Source of the DNA: Clostridia bacterium
GTDB taxonomy: Bacteria > Bacillota > Clostridia > Oscillospirales > CAG-272
NCBI GenBank assembly: GCA_017472255.1
Contig: JAFUQU010000011.1
Location: 124,001 to 188,000, forward strand
Reading direction: 5' to 3'
Length of the DNA stretch: 64,000 nucleotides
Shown: positions 7,995 to 18,763 of the stretch, in pieces
Numbering within the stretch: position 1 is the stretch's first letter
How the letters are laid out: every line of letters begins with the position of its first letter
Program-made: the position numbers and the translations under genes
Notes under the pieces: generated by a model
Told to the model about the DNA's origin: nothing
The model's database searches: none
Seen by the model: the letters and a program-made list of their open reading frames with translations, nothing else

Positions 7995-8958
7995 TCCTCA
8001 TCGGCAGCGTAACAAACAAACGCCGAACGAAGGTAGATTCGAGGGGGATGGAGTCGGCGGATAGGAGGAGGGCGGCGGGTTGGACGGGGAGTTTGAAGGT
8101 GATGGAAAGGCGGCCGTCGGTGTATAGTTGATTTAATGGCCAGTTGGCCAGTTCGGACAATGCGGAGACGACTGACAGTTCGTTGATGGTTTCGTCATTC
8201 ATTTCCTGGGGGGTGCAGGATGTGCTGATCGTTAGGGTATTTTCGGTGCAGACGAGGGTAACTTCGCCGTCCGTTGATACCAGAAGGAGATTGTACAGGG
8301 ACAGCAGGATGGTAAGAAGCATACAGCGGTTGGATTGGGCGGGGATGCTGGTGTTGACGGGCGCGATGTGTAGGTTCAGGCGATAGCCGAGGGCGGGCAG
8401 AATTTCACGCAGGGGTTCGACGGCTTTACGGATCACATGACCGATGAGCAGGCTGCCTTCCGAAACACCGCTGGTCAGCTCGTGGACGGCTTTCAAAATT
8501 CCACGGCGAAGGTGGATTAAACGCTGGCACTGGCGCTCCAATCCGGCGCTGCAGGACACCGAAAGCAGCCGGTTGACCGCGCAGGAAAGTCTGTCGGTCA
8601 ATCGGCTGATAGGTTCATTGAGGAGGCTCTGATACGTATCCATGAGATAATCCGGCTCGGGAAGCATGGCAGTGTAGCTGAGAGCCTGGAGTATTCCGGG
8701 CAGAAGCAGAACGGGGAGACGCTCGCGGGGAAGCGTCAGTATAGCCTGACACGCCGCGCTGATGCCGGCTGACGTGTCACAGGAAAGCAGACGTCCGACA
8801 TCGGCGCCGATGCGGGGCTGGTTATACTGATTCTCGGCGCAGAGATTTTTCATGCAGAGCAGCAGCTGATCGTCGCAGAGAAAAAGCGGCTCCGGCATAA
8901 CATGAAGCGCGGACGAATATGCCAGCTTTGTCAGCTGCGGGTTGGGCTTCCGACGCAT
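7954..8958 (-). CDS. uncharacterised protein with degenerate histidine-kinase-like core
   Basis: 334 residues with no signal peptide. A helical middle (HLRRGILKAVHELTSGVSEGSLLIGHVIRKAVEPLREIL) is followed by NRCMLLTILLSLYNLLLVSTDGEVTLVCTENTLTIS, which resembles the N-box-to-beta region of histidine kinases, but the Asn of the N box and the glycine-rich ATP boxes are absent. A phospho-transfer or ATPase role is therefore unlikely; a scaffold or anti-kinase role is possible but unproven. It starts 6 nt after the HAD phosphatase stop, so they probably share an mRNA. The last ~14 residues (GTRLYDLASRDR) are encoded by repeat copy A and are likely a recent extension. Confidence 0.5.
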   Translation of the reverse strand: MRRKPNPQLTKLAYSSALHVMPEPLFLCDDQLLLCMKNLCAENQYNQPRIGADVGRLLSCDTSAGISAACQAILTLPRERLPVLLLPGILQALSYTAMLPEPDYLMDTYQSLLNEPISRLTDRLSCAVNRLLSVSCSAGLERQCQRLIHLRRGILKAVHELTSGVSEGSLLIGHVIRKAVEPLREILPALGYRLNLHIAPVNTSIPAQSNRCMLLTILLSLYNLLLVSTDGEVTLVCTENTLTISTSCTPQEMNDETINELSVVSALSELANWPLNQLYTDGRLSITFKLPVQPAALLLSADSIPLESTFVRRLFVTLPMRKGTRLYDLASRDR

Positions 8959-8964
8959 AGGCGC

Positions 8965-9771
8965 TTACTGACCGATGGTCACACTGTCCCCTGGCAGATC
9001 GCCAACACCGTTCAGAATATACATGGGCTGATAGGGGAAAGCCTTGATCGATTCCAGCGAAGAAACGCCCGAAAGCACAAGCACCGTATCCAGCTCGCTC
9101 TCGATGCCCGCAATGATATCGGTGTCCATGCGGTCGCCGATGATGGCAGCTTCGGCGTGATGGCAGCCTAGCTTTTTAATGGCATGGCGCATGATCAGCG
9201 GGTTCGGCTTGCCGATATAGTAGGCGCTGCGGTTGGTGGCAAGCTCGATGGGCGAAATCAGCGCGCGGCAGGCGGGGATGATACCGCGCTCGCCGGGAGC
9301 GGTGATGTCGGAGTTGGTGCCGATCAGCTTGGCGCCCTTGAAGACAAGCTCCACGGCGCGCTCGATTTTCTCGTAGGAGAGGGAGCGAGTTTCGCCGAAG
9401 ACCACGTAATCGGGGTTGTAATCGTTCATGGACAGTCCGACGTCGTAGAGGGCGTTGACCAGACCTGGCTCGCCGATGACATAAACGCTGCCGCCGGGGC
9501 ACTGGGAAGCAAGGAAGGATGCGGTCGCCAGCGCGCTGGTATAGAAATGGTCGGGAGTGATTTCCAGACCCATGCGTCCCAGCTTCTGCGCAAGCTCACG
9601 GGGCGCGCGCTCGGAGCTGTTGGTGAGGAAAAGAAAATCCTTTTTGTTATCGTAGAGCCACTGGACGAATTCGGGCACGCCGGGCAGCAGCCGGTTTCCG
9701 TGGTAGATCACGCCGTCCATATCGCATATGAACGCCTTTTTTGCGTGAAGTGCTTCAAGGGATGTCTGCAT
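8965..9771 (-). CDS. HAD-IIA family phosphatase (NagD/AraL-like)
   Basis: 268 residues, normal for NagD-type enzymes, with an AAAGGATTAACC ribosome site. Motif I is ICDMDGVIYHG (nucleophile and acid/base Asp), motif II LFLTNSSERAP, motif III the GKPNPLIM region, and motif IV IIGDRMDTDIIAG. The C2 cap is present between motifs II and III. These are soluble cytoplasmic phosphatases acting on phosphosugars or nucleoside monophosphates; the exact substrate is not predictable. It is the upstream gene of a two-gene operon with the kinase-like protein at 7954-8958. Confidence 0.88.
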   Translation of the reverse strand: MQTSLEALHAKKAFICDMDGVIYHGNRLLPGVPEFVQWLYDNKKDFLFLTNSSERAPRELAQKLGRMGLEITPDHFYTSALATASFLASQCPGGSVYVIGEPGLVNALYDVGLSMNDYNPDYVVFGETRSLSYEKIERAVELVFKGAKLIGTNSDITAPGERGIIPACRALISPIELATNRSAYYIGKPNPLIMRHAIKKLGCHHAEAAIIGDRMDTDIIAGIESELDTVLVLSGVSSLESIKAFPYQPMYILNGVGDLPGDSVTIGQ

Positions 9772-9906
9772 ATTTGGTTAATCCTTTCGGGGGGGATTTT
9801 TACTTTCATTATACACGATTATCGTGCGTTTGTCGAGAGGGTTTGCGAAAATTTTACAAAAAAACTTACTTAACCGTATTATCCCGCGATTGTTACAGAT
9901 AATTCA

Positions 9907-9935
9907 TTGACAAACCCAGCCGATTGCGGTATAAT
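9907..9935 (+). promoter_or_regulatory. consensus promoter for the cell-wall operon
   Basis: -35 TTGACA (9907-9912), 17-nt spacer, -10 TATAAT (9930-9935); both hexamers match the consensus exactly. It is 42 nt upstream of the M23-like gene. Confidence 0.88.
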
Positions 9936-9977
9936 ATTATAATAGGTATAAATATCGCAATCGAACGGGAAGGAAAC

Positions 9978-11159
9978 ATGAACCATAAAAATAGAATGCG
10001 CCCGGCAGCGCTGCTTTTGTTGCTTATGCTGTGTATGCTGATTCTGCCGGATACAACGTCCGGGCAGGTCGCTGCGGCGGGCGATACCACGCTTGCCGAG
10101 CTTGAGGACAAGCTGGCGGAAGCCGCCAGACAGCACGAACAGGCGGAAAAGGATGTCACCGCCGCACAGTCGGATAAGGCTGACGCACAAAAACAAAAGG
10201 CTGCCATCGATAAAAAAATCCTCGCGCTGATCGGCGAAATGGACGCCATCAGCCAGCTCATCGAAGGCTACGAAATCAACATCGGCATCAAGAACAACGA
10301 AATCGCCGCCGAGGAGGAAAAGCTGAATCATCAGTACGGCGTCCTGCGCGAACGCATCCGGCTTAATCACGAAAGCGGCGGGCTGGATTTTATCTCGATT
10401 CTGCTGGAGTCCGACGGGCTGACGGACTTTTTCACGCAGATGGATCGCTACACCTGTATGCTCGACTACGACAAGCAGCTTATGCAGTCTTATACGGAGG
10501 GCATCGCGTCGCTGAACACCGATAAGGAAAATCTGATCGCCCGGATGAAAGCGCAGGAGGAAGCCAAAACCCTGCTGGAAGCCAAAAAAACACAGCTTGA
10601 GGCTGACCGCGCCGCCGCTGACAAGCTGATCGCCGACGCGGAGAAGGATATCGAAACCGCCACGGCCAATCTGGCGCAGATCGAAGCCATCGAAAAGCAG
10701 TACAACGAGGAGCGCGCGGCAAAGCTGGCAGCGCTTCAGGAGCAGTCCAATCAGAGCTATGTGGGCGGCATCTTCCTGTGGCCGCTTCCCCAGAAATATG
10801 ATGTCGTCTCCTGTGGCTTCGGATGGCGCATCCACCCGGTTACGGGCAAATCCCAGTACCACCTGGGCATCGACATTCCCGCCGCTTACGGCACCGAAAT
10901 CTACGCCTGCAACGACGGAACCGTGGTGGAGGTTTCTTACAACTACGCGGACGGCTACTATGTTACCATCGATCACGGAGGCGGCGTGGCATCCTTCTAT
11001 TCGCACCTGTCCCGCTACCGGGTCAAGGTGGGCGACAAGGTGACGCGGGGGCAGGTCATCGCCAACGTGGGAACCTCCGGCTACACCACCGGCGCGCATC
11101 TGAACCTGAACATCTACGAGAACGGTACGGCGGTCAATCCCATGACCTATTTTGAATGA
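9978..11159 (+). CDS. secreted coiled-coil M23/LytM-domain protein with altered zinc site (EnvC-like)
   Basis: 393 residues from the ATG after GGAAGGAAAC. A signal peptide (basic start, then ALLLLLMLCMLILP) is followed by long Ala/Glu/Lys-rich coiled coils (~35-255) and a C-terminal LytM domain (GFGWRIHPVTGKSQYHLGID...). The first zinc ligands H and D are present in HLGID. The HxH motif at the end of the domain is GAHLNLN, so the position of the third zinc ligand is Asn. This resembles EnvC-type activators, in which a LytM fold without a working metal site switches on an amidase. It heads a group with an MreB homologue and a GH3 lipoprotein, suggesting a role in wall growth or division. Confidence 0.85.
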   Translation: MNHKNRMRPAALLLLLMLCMLILPDTTSGQVAAAGDTTLAELEDKLAEAARQHEQAEKDVTAAQSDKADAQKQKAAIDKKILALIGEMDAISQLIEGYEINIGIKNNEIAAEEEKLNHQYGVLRERIRLNHESGGLDFISILLESDGLTDFFTQMDRYTCMLDYDKQLMQSYTEGIASLNTDKENLIARMKAQEEAKTLLEAKKTQLEADRAAADKLIADAEKDIETATANLAQIEAIEKQYNEERAAKLAALQEQSNQSYVGGIFLWPLPQKYDVVSCGFGWRIHPVTGKSQYHLGIDIPAAYGTEIYACNDGTVVEVSYNYADGYYVTIDHGGGVASFYSHLSRYRVKVGDKVTRGQVIANVGTSGYTTGAHLNLNIYENGTAVNPMTYFE

Positions 11160-11235
11160 TTGTAAATAGCCCGCCCCATCGGCATTTTCGCCCACGCGGG
11201 GCACTATCAAACACAACTGTAAGGAGATTTTTTCC

Positions 11236-12192
11236 ATGGCTATAACCATCGGACTGGACTTCGGCGAAGCCAACACCGGGCTTTACGTCCGGGGGCAGGG
11301 CATCGTCCTGCGGGAGCCGACCGTGGCGGCGGTGGATACCCAGGGCAACGTTCTGGCGGTGGGCAGCGAAGCGCTGCTCATTCACGGACGTTCGCCCGGC
11401 ACGGTCACGCTCAGAAGTCCCATGCGGGCGGGGGAAATCGTGGACTTCAACCTGACCGCCGAATATCTTGACCGCATCCTCGAAATCGCTGTCCCCCGTC
11501 AGCGCAAGCGGGCAGTGCTGGCGGTGAAATGCGGTCTGGGCGGTTCCTTCGCTTCCACGCTGAAGGAGGCGCTGGACGACTGCCGCATCGGCACGGAAGC
11601 GGTGGTGGATACGCCCGCCGCCGCGTTCCATGGGCTTGATGAGCAGCCCGTCGAAAGTCTGCGGGGCGGCATCCTGATCTGTGACATCGGCGCGGGCGGG
11701 ATTGAGGTGTCCTATCTGCGGGAGGGCGAGATTCTGCGCACTGAGCTGTTCAGCGGGGGCGGCGGCGAATCTGACCGCATCCTGTGCGCCTATTTGCGCC
11801 GACGCTACGGGCTGGCGGTGAATTTCCGAACCGCCCGGGCGCTCAAACATAAAGTAAGCCTGACGGAAGACGGCAGCTTTGAGGCTTTGGGGCTGGACGG
11901 TTCCACCGGACTGCCCCGCCGGCTGACGCTGAAAAGCGAGGAGCTGTTATCCTGCCTGCACGCGCAGACCGACGCGGCGGCGGAATGCATCACCACCGTG
12001 CTGGCTAATCTTCCCACACAGGGGCTGGAAAAATCGGTCTGCGACGGAATTCTGCTGATCGGCGGCGGCGCGGCGCTTCCGGGGCTGGGCGAATACCTGT
12101 CCGACCTGCTGGAGCGTCCCGTGAACGTTGTTCCCGATCCCGGCGACTGCGTGCTTCGCGGTCTGGGACGGATGATTGAGGGCGGTAAATGA
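11236..12192 (+). CDS. MreB/Mbl family actin-like protein
   Basis: 318 residues, slightly shorter than typical MreB (~335). The phosphate-1 loop is IGLDFGEANTGLYVRGQGIVLREP, the phosphate-2 loop ILICDIGAGGIEVSYL, and the adenosine loop ILLIGGGAALPGLGEYL. MreB polymers under the membrane guide elongation-phase peptidoglycan synthesis. The sequence is divergent: the usual DLGTANT is DFGEANT and IDIGGGTT is DIGAGGIE. It may therefore be a specialised paralogue rather than the main MreB; mreC/mreD do not follow. The stop overlaps the next start by 4 nt (ATGA). It has its own AAGGAG site. Confidence 0.83.
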   Translation: MAITIGLDFGEANTGLYVRGQGIVLREPTVAAVDTQGNVLAVGSEALLIHGRSPGTVTLRSPMRAGEIVDFNLTAEYLDRILEIAVPRQRKRAVLAVKCGLGGSFASTLKEALDDCRIGTEAVVDTPAAAFHGLDEQPVESLRGGILICDIGAGGIEVSYLREGEILRTELFSGGGGESDRILCAYLRRRYGLAVNFRTARALKHKVSLTEDGSFEALGLDGSTGLPRRLTLKSEELLSCLHAQTDAAAECITTVLANLPTQGLEKSVCDGILLIGGGAALPGLGEYLSDLLERPVNVVPDPGDCVLRGLGRMIEGGK

Positions 12193-13373
12193 AACGGCTG
12201 GCAAGCATATTCTTCCTCTGCGTCCTGCTGCTGGTATCCTGTGGCAGCGAACCGCCCGTTCCCGACACCGAGGTCACGCGCGTCGATGCACCATCGATCG
12301 ATGCACCATCGACCGAATCACCCGCGTCCATCGATACGCCCGCTCCCTCCGAGCCGGAGCCGCCAACCCTCGCCGAAACCCTTTGCGCCGGCATGACGAC
12401 GGCGCAGAAGGTGGGACAGCTTTTCCTCGTGCGCGCCGAAACCGACGCGGACACGGCGGTGAAGCTTATTGAACAATACCATGTGGGCGGTTATGTGCTG
12501 TTCGCCGCGCATTTTAAGGATGAAACCCCCCAGAGCATGAAGGCGCTGACCGACCGCTATCAGACCGCGTCGGCGATTCCCATGCTTATCGCCGCCGACG
12601 AGGAAGGCGGCACCGTGACCCGAATCTCCCGATATAAGCAATATCGGTCGAGCGCGTTCCAGTCGCCGCGGAAAATCCTCGCGTCGGGCGGGCTGGAGGC
12701 TGTCCGCGCGGATACCATCGAGCGCTGTGCGCTGCTTAGTTCGCTTGGCGTGAACCTGAACCTCGCCCCCTGCGCCGACATTTCCACGAGCAAATCCGAC
12801 TTCATCTATGACCGCTCGGCGGGCGACGCCGAAACCGCGTCCGGCTATGTGCAAACCTTCGTCGAAGCCAGCGCCGGAACGGGCGTGGGCGTGATGCTCA
12901 AGCATTTCCCGGGCTATGGCGATAACGCCGATACCCACACGGGCAGCGCGTTGGACGAGCGCCCATACGAAACCTTCGTGAATTCCGATTTTCTGCCGTT
13001 TTCGGCGGGCATCGAAGCCGGGGCGGGGGCGGTTATGGTCAGCCATAACGTCATCGCTTGCATAGACGATGAAAATCCCGCGTCCCTTTCCGCCGAGGTT
13101 CACCGGATGCTGCGGGAAGAGCTGTCCTTCGACGGCGTGATCTGCACCGACGATCTCTGCATGGACGCCATCCGGGACGTGATGTCCGACGGAGAAGCCG
13201 CCGTCCGCGCCATCGAAGCGGGGAACGACCTGATTTGCTCGTCCGCGCTGGCGGAAGCGTGGCAAGCGGTGTACGACGCCGTGACGAGCGGACGCATCAG
13301 CCAGTCGCGTCTCGACGAATCCGTCGTGCGGATTCTGCAATATAAAATCGATCTTGGCTTGATCAAGGAATAA
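12189..13373 (+). CDS. lipoprotein of glycoside hydrolase family 3 (NagZ-like beta-N-acetylhexosaminidase)
   Basis: 394 residues. An N-terminal lipobox (LLLVSC) is followed by a Ser/Pro/Asp-rich linker (~22-58), then a single GH3 N-domain. KHFPGYGDNADTHTG contains the His of the NagZ catalytic loop, and GVICTDDLCMDAI provides the nucleophile Asp. The second GH3 domain is missing, as in NagZ. The lipidated location suggests action on wall fragments outside the membrane. The linker DNA holds a 15-bp tandem duplication (GATGCACCATCGA..), which encodes the DAPSIDAPS repeat. It is the last gene of the operon begun by the M23-like protein. Confidence 0.88.
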   Translation: MKRLASIFFLCVLLLVSCGSEPPVPDTEVTRVDAPSIDAPSTESPASIDTPAPSEPEPPTLAETLCAGMTTAQKVGQLFLVRAETDADTAVKLIEQYHVGGYVLFAAHFKDETPQSMKALTDRYQTASAIPMLIAADEEGGTVTRISRYKQYRSSAFQSPRKILASGGLEAVRADTIERCALLSSLGVNLNLAPCADISTSKSDFIYDRSAGDAETASGYVQTFVEASAGTGVGVMLKHFPGYGDNADTHTGSALDERPYETFVNSDFLPFSAGIEAGAGAVMVSHNVIACIDDENPASLSAEVHRMLREELSFDGVICTDDLCMDAIRDVMSDGEAAVRAIEAGNDLICSSALAEAWQAVYDAVTSGRISQSRLDESVVRILQYKIDLGLIKE

Positions 13374-13565
13374 CCCCAATAACAGATTCTTAAAAAACAA
13401 ACAAATTCGCACAAACTAAGCCGACGTAATGGTGCGAGGCCATGCGACCTACGGTCGCTTGGGAGTCGGCGCATCCCTGTAGCCCGAGTGATTAGCACAA
13501 ATGAACGTTCGCACAAATTAAATTAGCATCGTTATGTTCGCTCTCACGAACATAAAAATCCCATG
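13374..13565. other. gene-free stretch with potential stem-loops
   Basis: No convincing ORF. A nested inverted repeat is present (GCCGAC 13420-13425 with GTCGGC 13465-13470, enclosing GCGACC-tac-GGTCGC at 13444-13458). A second hairpin, TATGTTCG/CGAACATA, lies at 13533-13554. The motif TTCGCACAAA(C/T)TA occurs twice. No known RNA family is recognised. Confidence 0.35.
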
Positions 13566-13634
13566 TATAAAGCTTTTGCGGAGCCTTTTCTACGCCCTCG
13601 CAGGGCGAGGGCATGAAAAGCGACCGTAACCCCT
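13566..13634. repeat. dispersed palindromic repeat, copy B (divergent)
   Basis: Shares AAGCTTTTGC, AGCCTTTTC and the CTCGC..GCGAG palindrome layout with copies A and C. The palindrome here is GCCCTCGC-agg-GCGAGGGC (13594-13612), so stem bases have changed on both sides while pairing is kept. It lies in the lepA leader region. Confidence 0.6.
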
Positions 13635-13705
13635 TAACAAACAAGTCTGAAGCACTCCATCCGGAGTGCTCCCATAATCCAACTAACTTGAAAGGTGTCC
13701 ATACA

Positions 13706-15522
<1,817 letters not shown>

Positions 15523-15523
<1 letters not shown>

Positions 15524-16563
15524 TGAAGCCGCTCGTAAAGCCCCGCCGCCTTCGCCATGGCGACACGATCGCTGTGGTCAGCCTGTCCTGGGGCGGGCTG
15601 GGCGATCCGGAATTCATTCACAAATACCGCATCGCCAAGGAACGGCTGGAGCGGGATTTCGGGCTGCGCGTCATCGCCATGCCCAACGCGCTGGCGGGGA
15701 GCGATTTTGTCTATGCTCACCCCGAGCTGCGCGCCCGCGACCTGATGGACGCCTTCGCCGACGATTCTGTCGCGTCGGTATTCTGCGCCATCGGCGGAGA
15801 CGATACCATCCGGCTGCTGCCCTATATCGATTTCGATGTCCTGCGCGCACATCCGAAGATTTTCATGGGCTATTCGGACAGCACGATCAACCATTTCATG
15901 ATGCACAAGGCGGGGCTTGTCTCCTTCTACGGACCGTCGGTGATGGCTGAGCTCGGCGAATATGGGAAAATCTGCGATTACACCGCCGACGCAGTGCGGA
16001 CGCTGCTTTTCGACGCGCCGGTGCGGCATGAGGTGAAGCCCAGCCCCCTCTGGTCGGACGACCTGATTCCGTGGGATGAGGCGAACATCGGCCGCACGCT
16101 GACGATGAAATCCGACCCGCGGGGCTATGAGCTGCTGCAAGGGAAGGGCGTCGTCCGGGGGCATATTCTGGGCGGCTGCATCGACGTCTTCATGATGGCG
16201 TCCGGCACCGGAATATGGCCGGAAGTTAACGACTGGCGGGGCGCGATTCTGCTGATTGAGACCAGCGAAGACAAGCCTTCGCCGGATTTCGTGCGCTGGG
16301 CGCTTCGCAATCTGGCGGCGCAGGGAATTTTGCAGGTGCTGAGCGGCATGATCGTGGGCAAGCCCCAGGGCGAGGTTTACTACGAAGAATACAAGGATGC
16401 GATTCTGTCGGTGCTTGCCGAAGCCGGGCGGCGCGATCTGCCGGTGCTATACAATCTGAACATCGGTCACGCAAAGCCCACCGGCGTGCTGCCGCTGGGA
16501 ACGCTTGCCGAGATTGACTGCGGGCGGCGGTCGCTGACGCTGGTCGAATCCGCCGTATTATAA
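15523..16563 (+). CDS. S66 family peptidase (LD-carboxypeptidase / MccF-like)
   Basis: 346 residues. The catalytic Ser is in the nucleophile elbow FMGYSDST (~residue 127), the Glu in LLIETSEDKPS and the His in NIGHAKPT, giving the Ser-Glu-His triad of S66. An MccF-like reading is favoured by FYGPSVMAELGE and the long insertion before the Glu. Such enzymes cleave L,D-peptide bonds of recycled muropeptides or the amide bond of microcin-type acyl-adenylates. The protein is cytoplasmic (no signal peptide). It is translationally coupled to lepA (TGATG). Its position between lepA and hemW interrupts a pair that is frequently adjacent in Firmicutes. Confidence 0.88.
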
Positions 16564-16577
16564 TTAAGGAAGAAAAC

Positions 16578-17831
16578 ATGAACAAAAAATCACTGGGCTT
16601 ATACATTCACATCCCGTTTTGTCAGGCGAAGTGCGCTTACTGCGATTTTTACTCCATGTCCGGTTCCGGCGACGAGGACATGGCGCGCTACGTGGACGCG
16701 CTGCTTTTGCAGATGGAGGATTACGCCGGGGCGGTGAAGCCGTACACGGTGGACAGCGTTTTCATCGGCGGCGGAACGCCTACAGTGCTGCCGGTGAAGT
16801 GCATGACCACGCTGATCGACGGCATTTACCGCTGCTTCGACGTATCGAAGCGCGCCGAGTTCACGCTGGAGGCGAATCCCGCCACGGTCAGCCTGCACTC
16901 GCTGCAAAAATATCGCCGGGCGGGCGTCAATCGCCTGAGCATGGGGCTTCAGAGCGCCAACGAGGACGAGCTGCGCGCCCTGTCCCGGATTCACACGAAG
17001 GCGAATTTTGAAGCCAGCTACATGGCGGCGCGCAAGGCGGGCTTTGAAAACATCAACGTGGACATCATGTACGGTATCCCGCTCCAGACCGCCGAGAGCT
17101 TTAACCGAACCCTCGACTATCTGACGGCGCTGGAGCCGGAGCACATCTCCATGTACGGTCTGCGCATCGAGGAGGGAACGCCCTTTGCGCTTTCCCGGGA
17201 CACGCTGATTCTCCCCGATGAGGACACCGAAGCGGATATGTATTTCGACGCCATCCGCTATCTGAACGCCAAAGGCTTCCGCCATTACGAAATCTCCAAC
17301 TTCGCCCGCCCGGGCTGCGAATGCCGTCACAACCTGAAATACTGGAACTGCGACGAATATCTGGGTCTCGGCTGCGCGGCGCACTCCTATTTCGGCGGAA
17401 TGCGCTTCTCCTTCAAGCGGAACATGGGAATGTACATCGACGCGATGGAAGCGGACATTACAGGCGGCGGAATGCTGACCGACGACGGCACCTCCATCGA
17501 CTATGAGCAGTTTCGCGCCGCCGCTCTGGTGGACGAGCTGTACGAAGTCGCCCCCTCCGAGCGCGTCGGCGAATACATCATGCTCCGCCTCCGCCTCACC
17601 GACGGCATCTCCTCCGAACAATTCCGCCAGCGCTTCGGTCTGAACTTCGACGCCCTCTACGGCCGCAAACTCAAACTCTACATCGACAACGGCTTCATGA
17701 CTTTCGACGGCGACTCCTACGCCTTCACCCCCAAAGGAATGTACGTCAGCAACTACATCCTCTCCAACATCCTCGACTTCGACGAGAACAGCCACATTAT
17801 CGGAACGATTGCAGATGGGTCGGAGCAGTAG
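16578..17831 (+). CDS. hemW: radical SAM heme chaperone HemW
   Basis: 417 residues. The radical SAM cluster motif CQAKCAYCDFYS is near residues 13-24, FIGGGTPTVLP follows, and the HemW heme-binding signature HNxxYW appears as CRHNLKYWN. A C-terminal HemW domain follows. HemW binds heme and delivers it to target proteins; it lacks coproporphyrinogen oxidase activity despite homology to HemN. It starts 14 nt after the S66 peptidase, behind AAGGAAG. Repeat copy C begins at the last base of its stop codon. Confidence 0.93.
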   Translation: MNKKSLGLYIHIPFCQAKCAYCDFYSMSGSGDEDMARYVDALLLQMEDYAGAVKPYTVDSVFIGGGTPTVLPVKCMTTLIDGIYRCFDVSKRAEFTLEANPATVSLHSLQKYRRAGVNRLSMGLQSANEDELRALSRIHTKANFEASYMAARKAGFENINVDIMYGIPLQTAESFNRTLDYLTALEPEHISMYGLRIEEGTPFALSRDTLILPDEDTEADMYFDAIRYLNAKGFRHYEISNFARPGCECRHNLKYWNCDEYLGLGCAAHSYFGGMRFSFKRNMGMYIDAMEADITGGGMLTDDGTSIDYEQFRAAALVDELYEVAPSERVGEYIMLRLRLTDGISSEQFRQRFGLNFDALYGRKLKLYIDNGFMTFDGDSYAFTPKGMYVSNYILSNILDFDENSHIIGTIADGSEQ

Positions 17832-17906
17832 AGGGTACGCGCTTTTACGACCTCGCGTCGCGAGGTCGTTGAAAAGGCTGTGCAAAAGCTTTATGGTGAG
17901 GGTAAT
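17831..17906. repeat. dispersed palindromic repeat, copy C
   Basis: 76 bp running from GAGGGTACGCGC to GAGGGTAAT. The core hairpin is ACGACCTCG/CGAGGTCGT (17847-17869). It is nearly identical to copy A in inverted orientation. Both A and C sit at the 3' end of a gene in the same relative orientation, so the RNA could form the same hairpin after each coding region. Confidence 0.8.
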
Positions 17907-18145
17907 TTTAATTTTCCTTCGGGACGGTTTACCGTCCCGGAATGCTCTTCACCCACGGAGTTTACGCTTCAGACTTGGTCGCGAGTGCAGCGCAGACGAA
18001 GTATGCGCGTACACAGACTAAGCGTCCCAGAGCGATTTGTCCTCCTTGCCGGTGCGTAGCAACGGCTGGGGCCGTACTGCCCCCTCCGGCAAATCGGGTC
18101 TGTACAGACTCGTTTTGCGTGTTGAAAGTTCTTTTCTAACGGGAG
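17907..18145. other. gene-free stretch with several inverted repeats
   Basis: Contains CGGGACGGT/ACCGTCCCG (17920-17939), then a longer nested arrangement around 18032-18096. There GATTT...AAATC encloses GCCGG...CCGGC and an inner ACGGC-tggg-GCCGT. GTACACAGACT and GTACAGACT occur as a direct repeat on either side. No ORF with a ribosome site and no known RNA family is recognised. Confidence 0.35.
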
Positions 18146-18685
18146 TTAGCGGGATTTGTTTGAGGGGAGATAGTTATAACTGAAAAATCTGGCGTCGGCG
18201 GTTGGCCAGCTGATGGTTTGAAGCCATTCTTCGCCGCAGCCGGGGGCGAGGGCTACAATTGGCATGGTGGGGATGGTTCCCCAGACGATGCGAAGGCGGC
18301 GTCCATCCCATGCAAGCCAGCGCCAGGTATTGGTTTGGCATTTCAACAGGGTGGATTTCCAGTTATCGAAGCTGCCGTAGGATTGGCGGATTGCTTCTGC
18401 CAGGCGTCCTCTTGGCAGGCGTTTCGGCGATTGTGCCATACCTTCGAGGAAGAAGCGTTGGCAATAGACGGTTTGAGCCAGCTTTCGCAAATCGGGGCGG
18501 CGTGCGTTACAAAGTGTTATCAGCGGGTATTGGTGATGGGTTTTCATCGGTTCCAGTAGTCCATTAAGCGCGTTCGTATCGGCTTGGAGCCGGGCGATTT
18601 GTGCGGCGAGCGTTTCGTCGGAGACGGCGGGGGCGAGGCTTCGGTAGGGCAGTGCGGGCATGGCGAACGGATAATGGTCGAACAT
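18146..18685 (-). CDS. superoxide dismutase-fold protein lacking metal ligands
   Basis: 179 residues with a strong CAGGAGG ribosome site. HYPFAMPALPYRSLAP matches the N-terminus of clostridial Fe/Mn-SOD, LNGLLEPM follows the first helix, AQTVYCQRFFLEGM aligns with the second-ligand helix (usually VYNHQFYF), and YGSFDNWK with WRWLAWDGRRLRIV aligns with the C-domain. The four metal ligands are not conserved: the HHDKH segment is QIARL, the NH of the second helix is CQ, and DVWEHAYY is replaced by GCGEEWLQT. The protein is therefore unlikely to dismutate superoxide; a structural or spore-coat role is one guess. It is monocistronic, divergent from the M20 peptidase. Confidence 0.7.
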   Translation of the reverse strand: MFDHYPFAMPALPYRSLAPAVSDETLAAQIARLQADTNALNGLLEPMKTHHQYPLITLCNARRPDLRKLAQTVYCQRFFLEGMAQSPKRLPRGRLAEAIRQSYGSFDNWKSTLLKCQTNTWRWLAWDGRRLRIVWGTIPTMPIVALAPGCGEEWLQTISWPTADARFFSYNYLPSNKSR

Positions 18686-18763
18686 AGCGGCCTCCTGAAT
18701 AATTTTAATTTTCTTTAATATAATATGCAGAGAACGCTCATTTGACAGAAAGGATTAGAAAAA

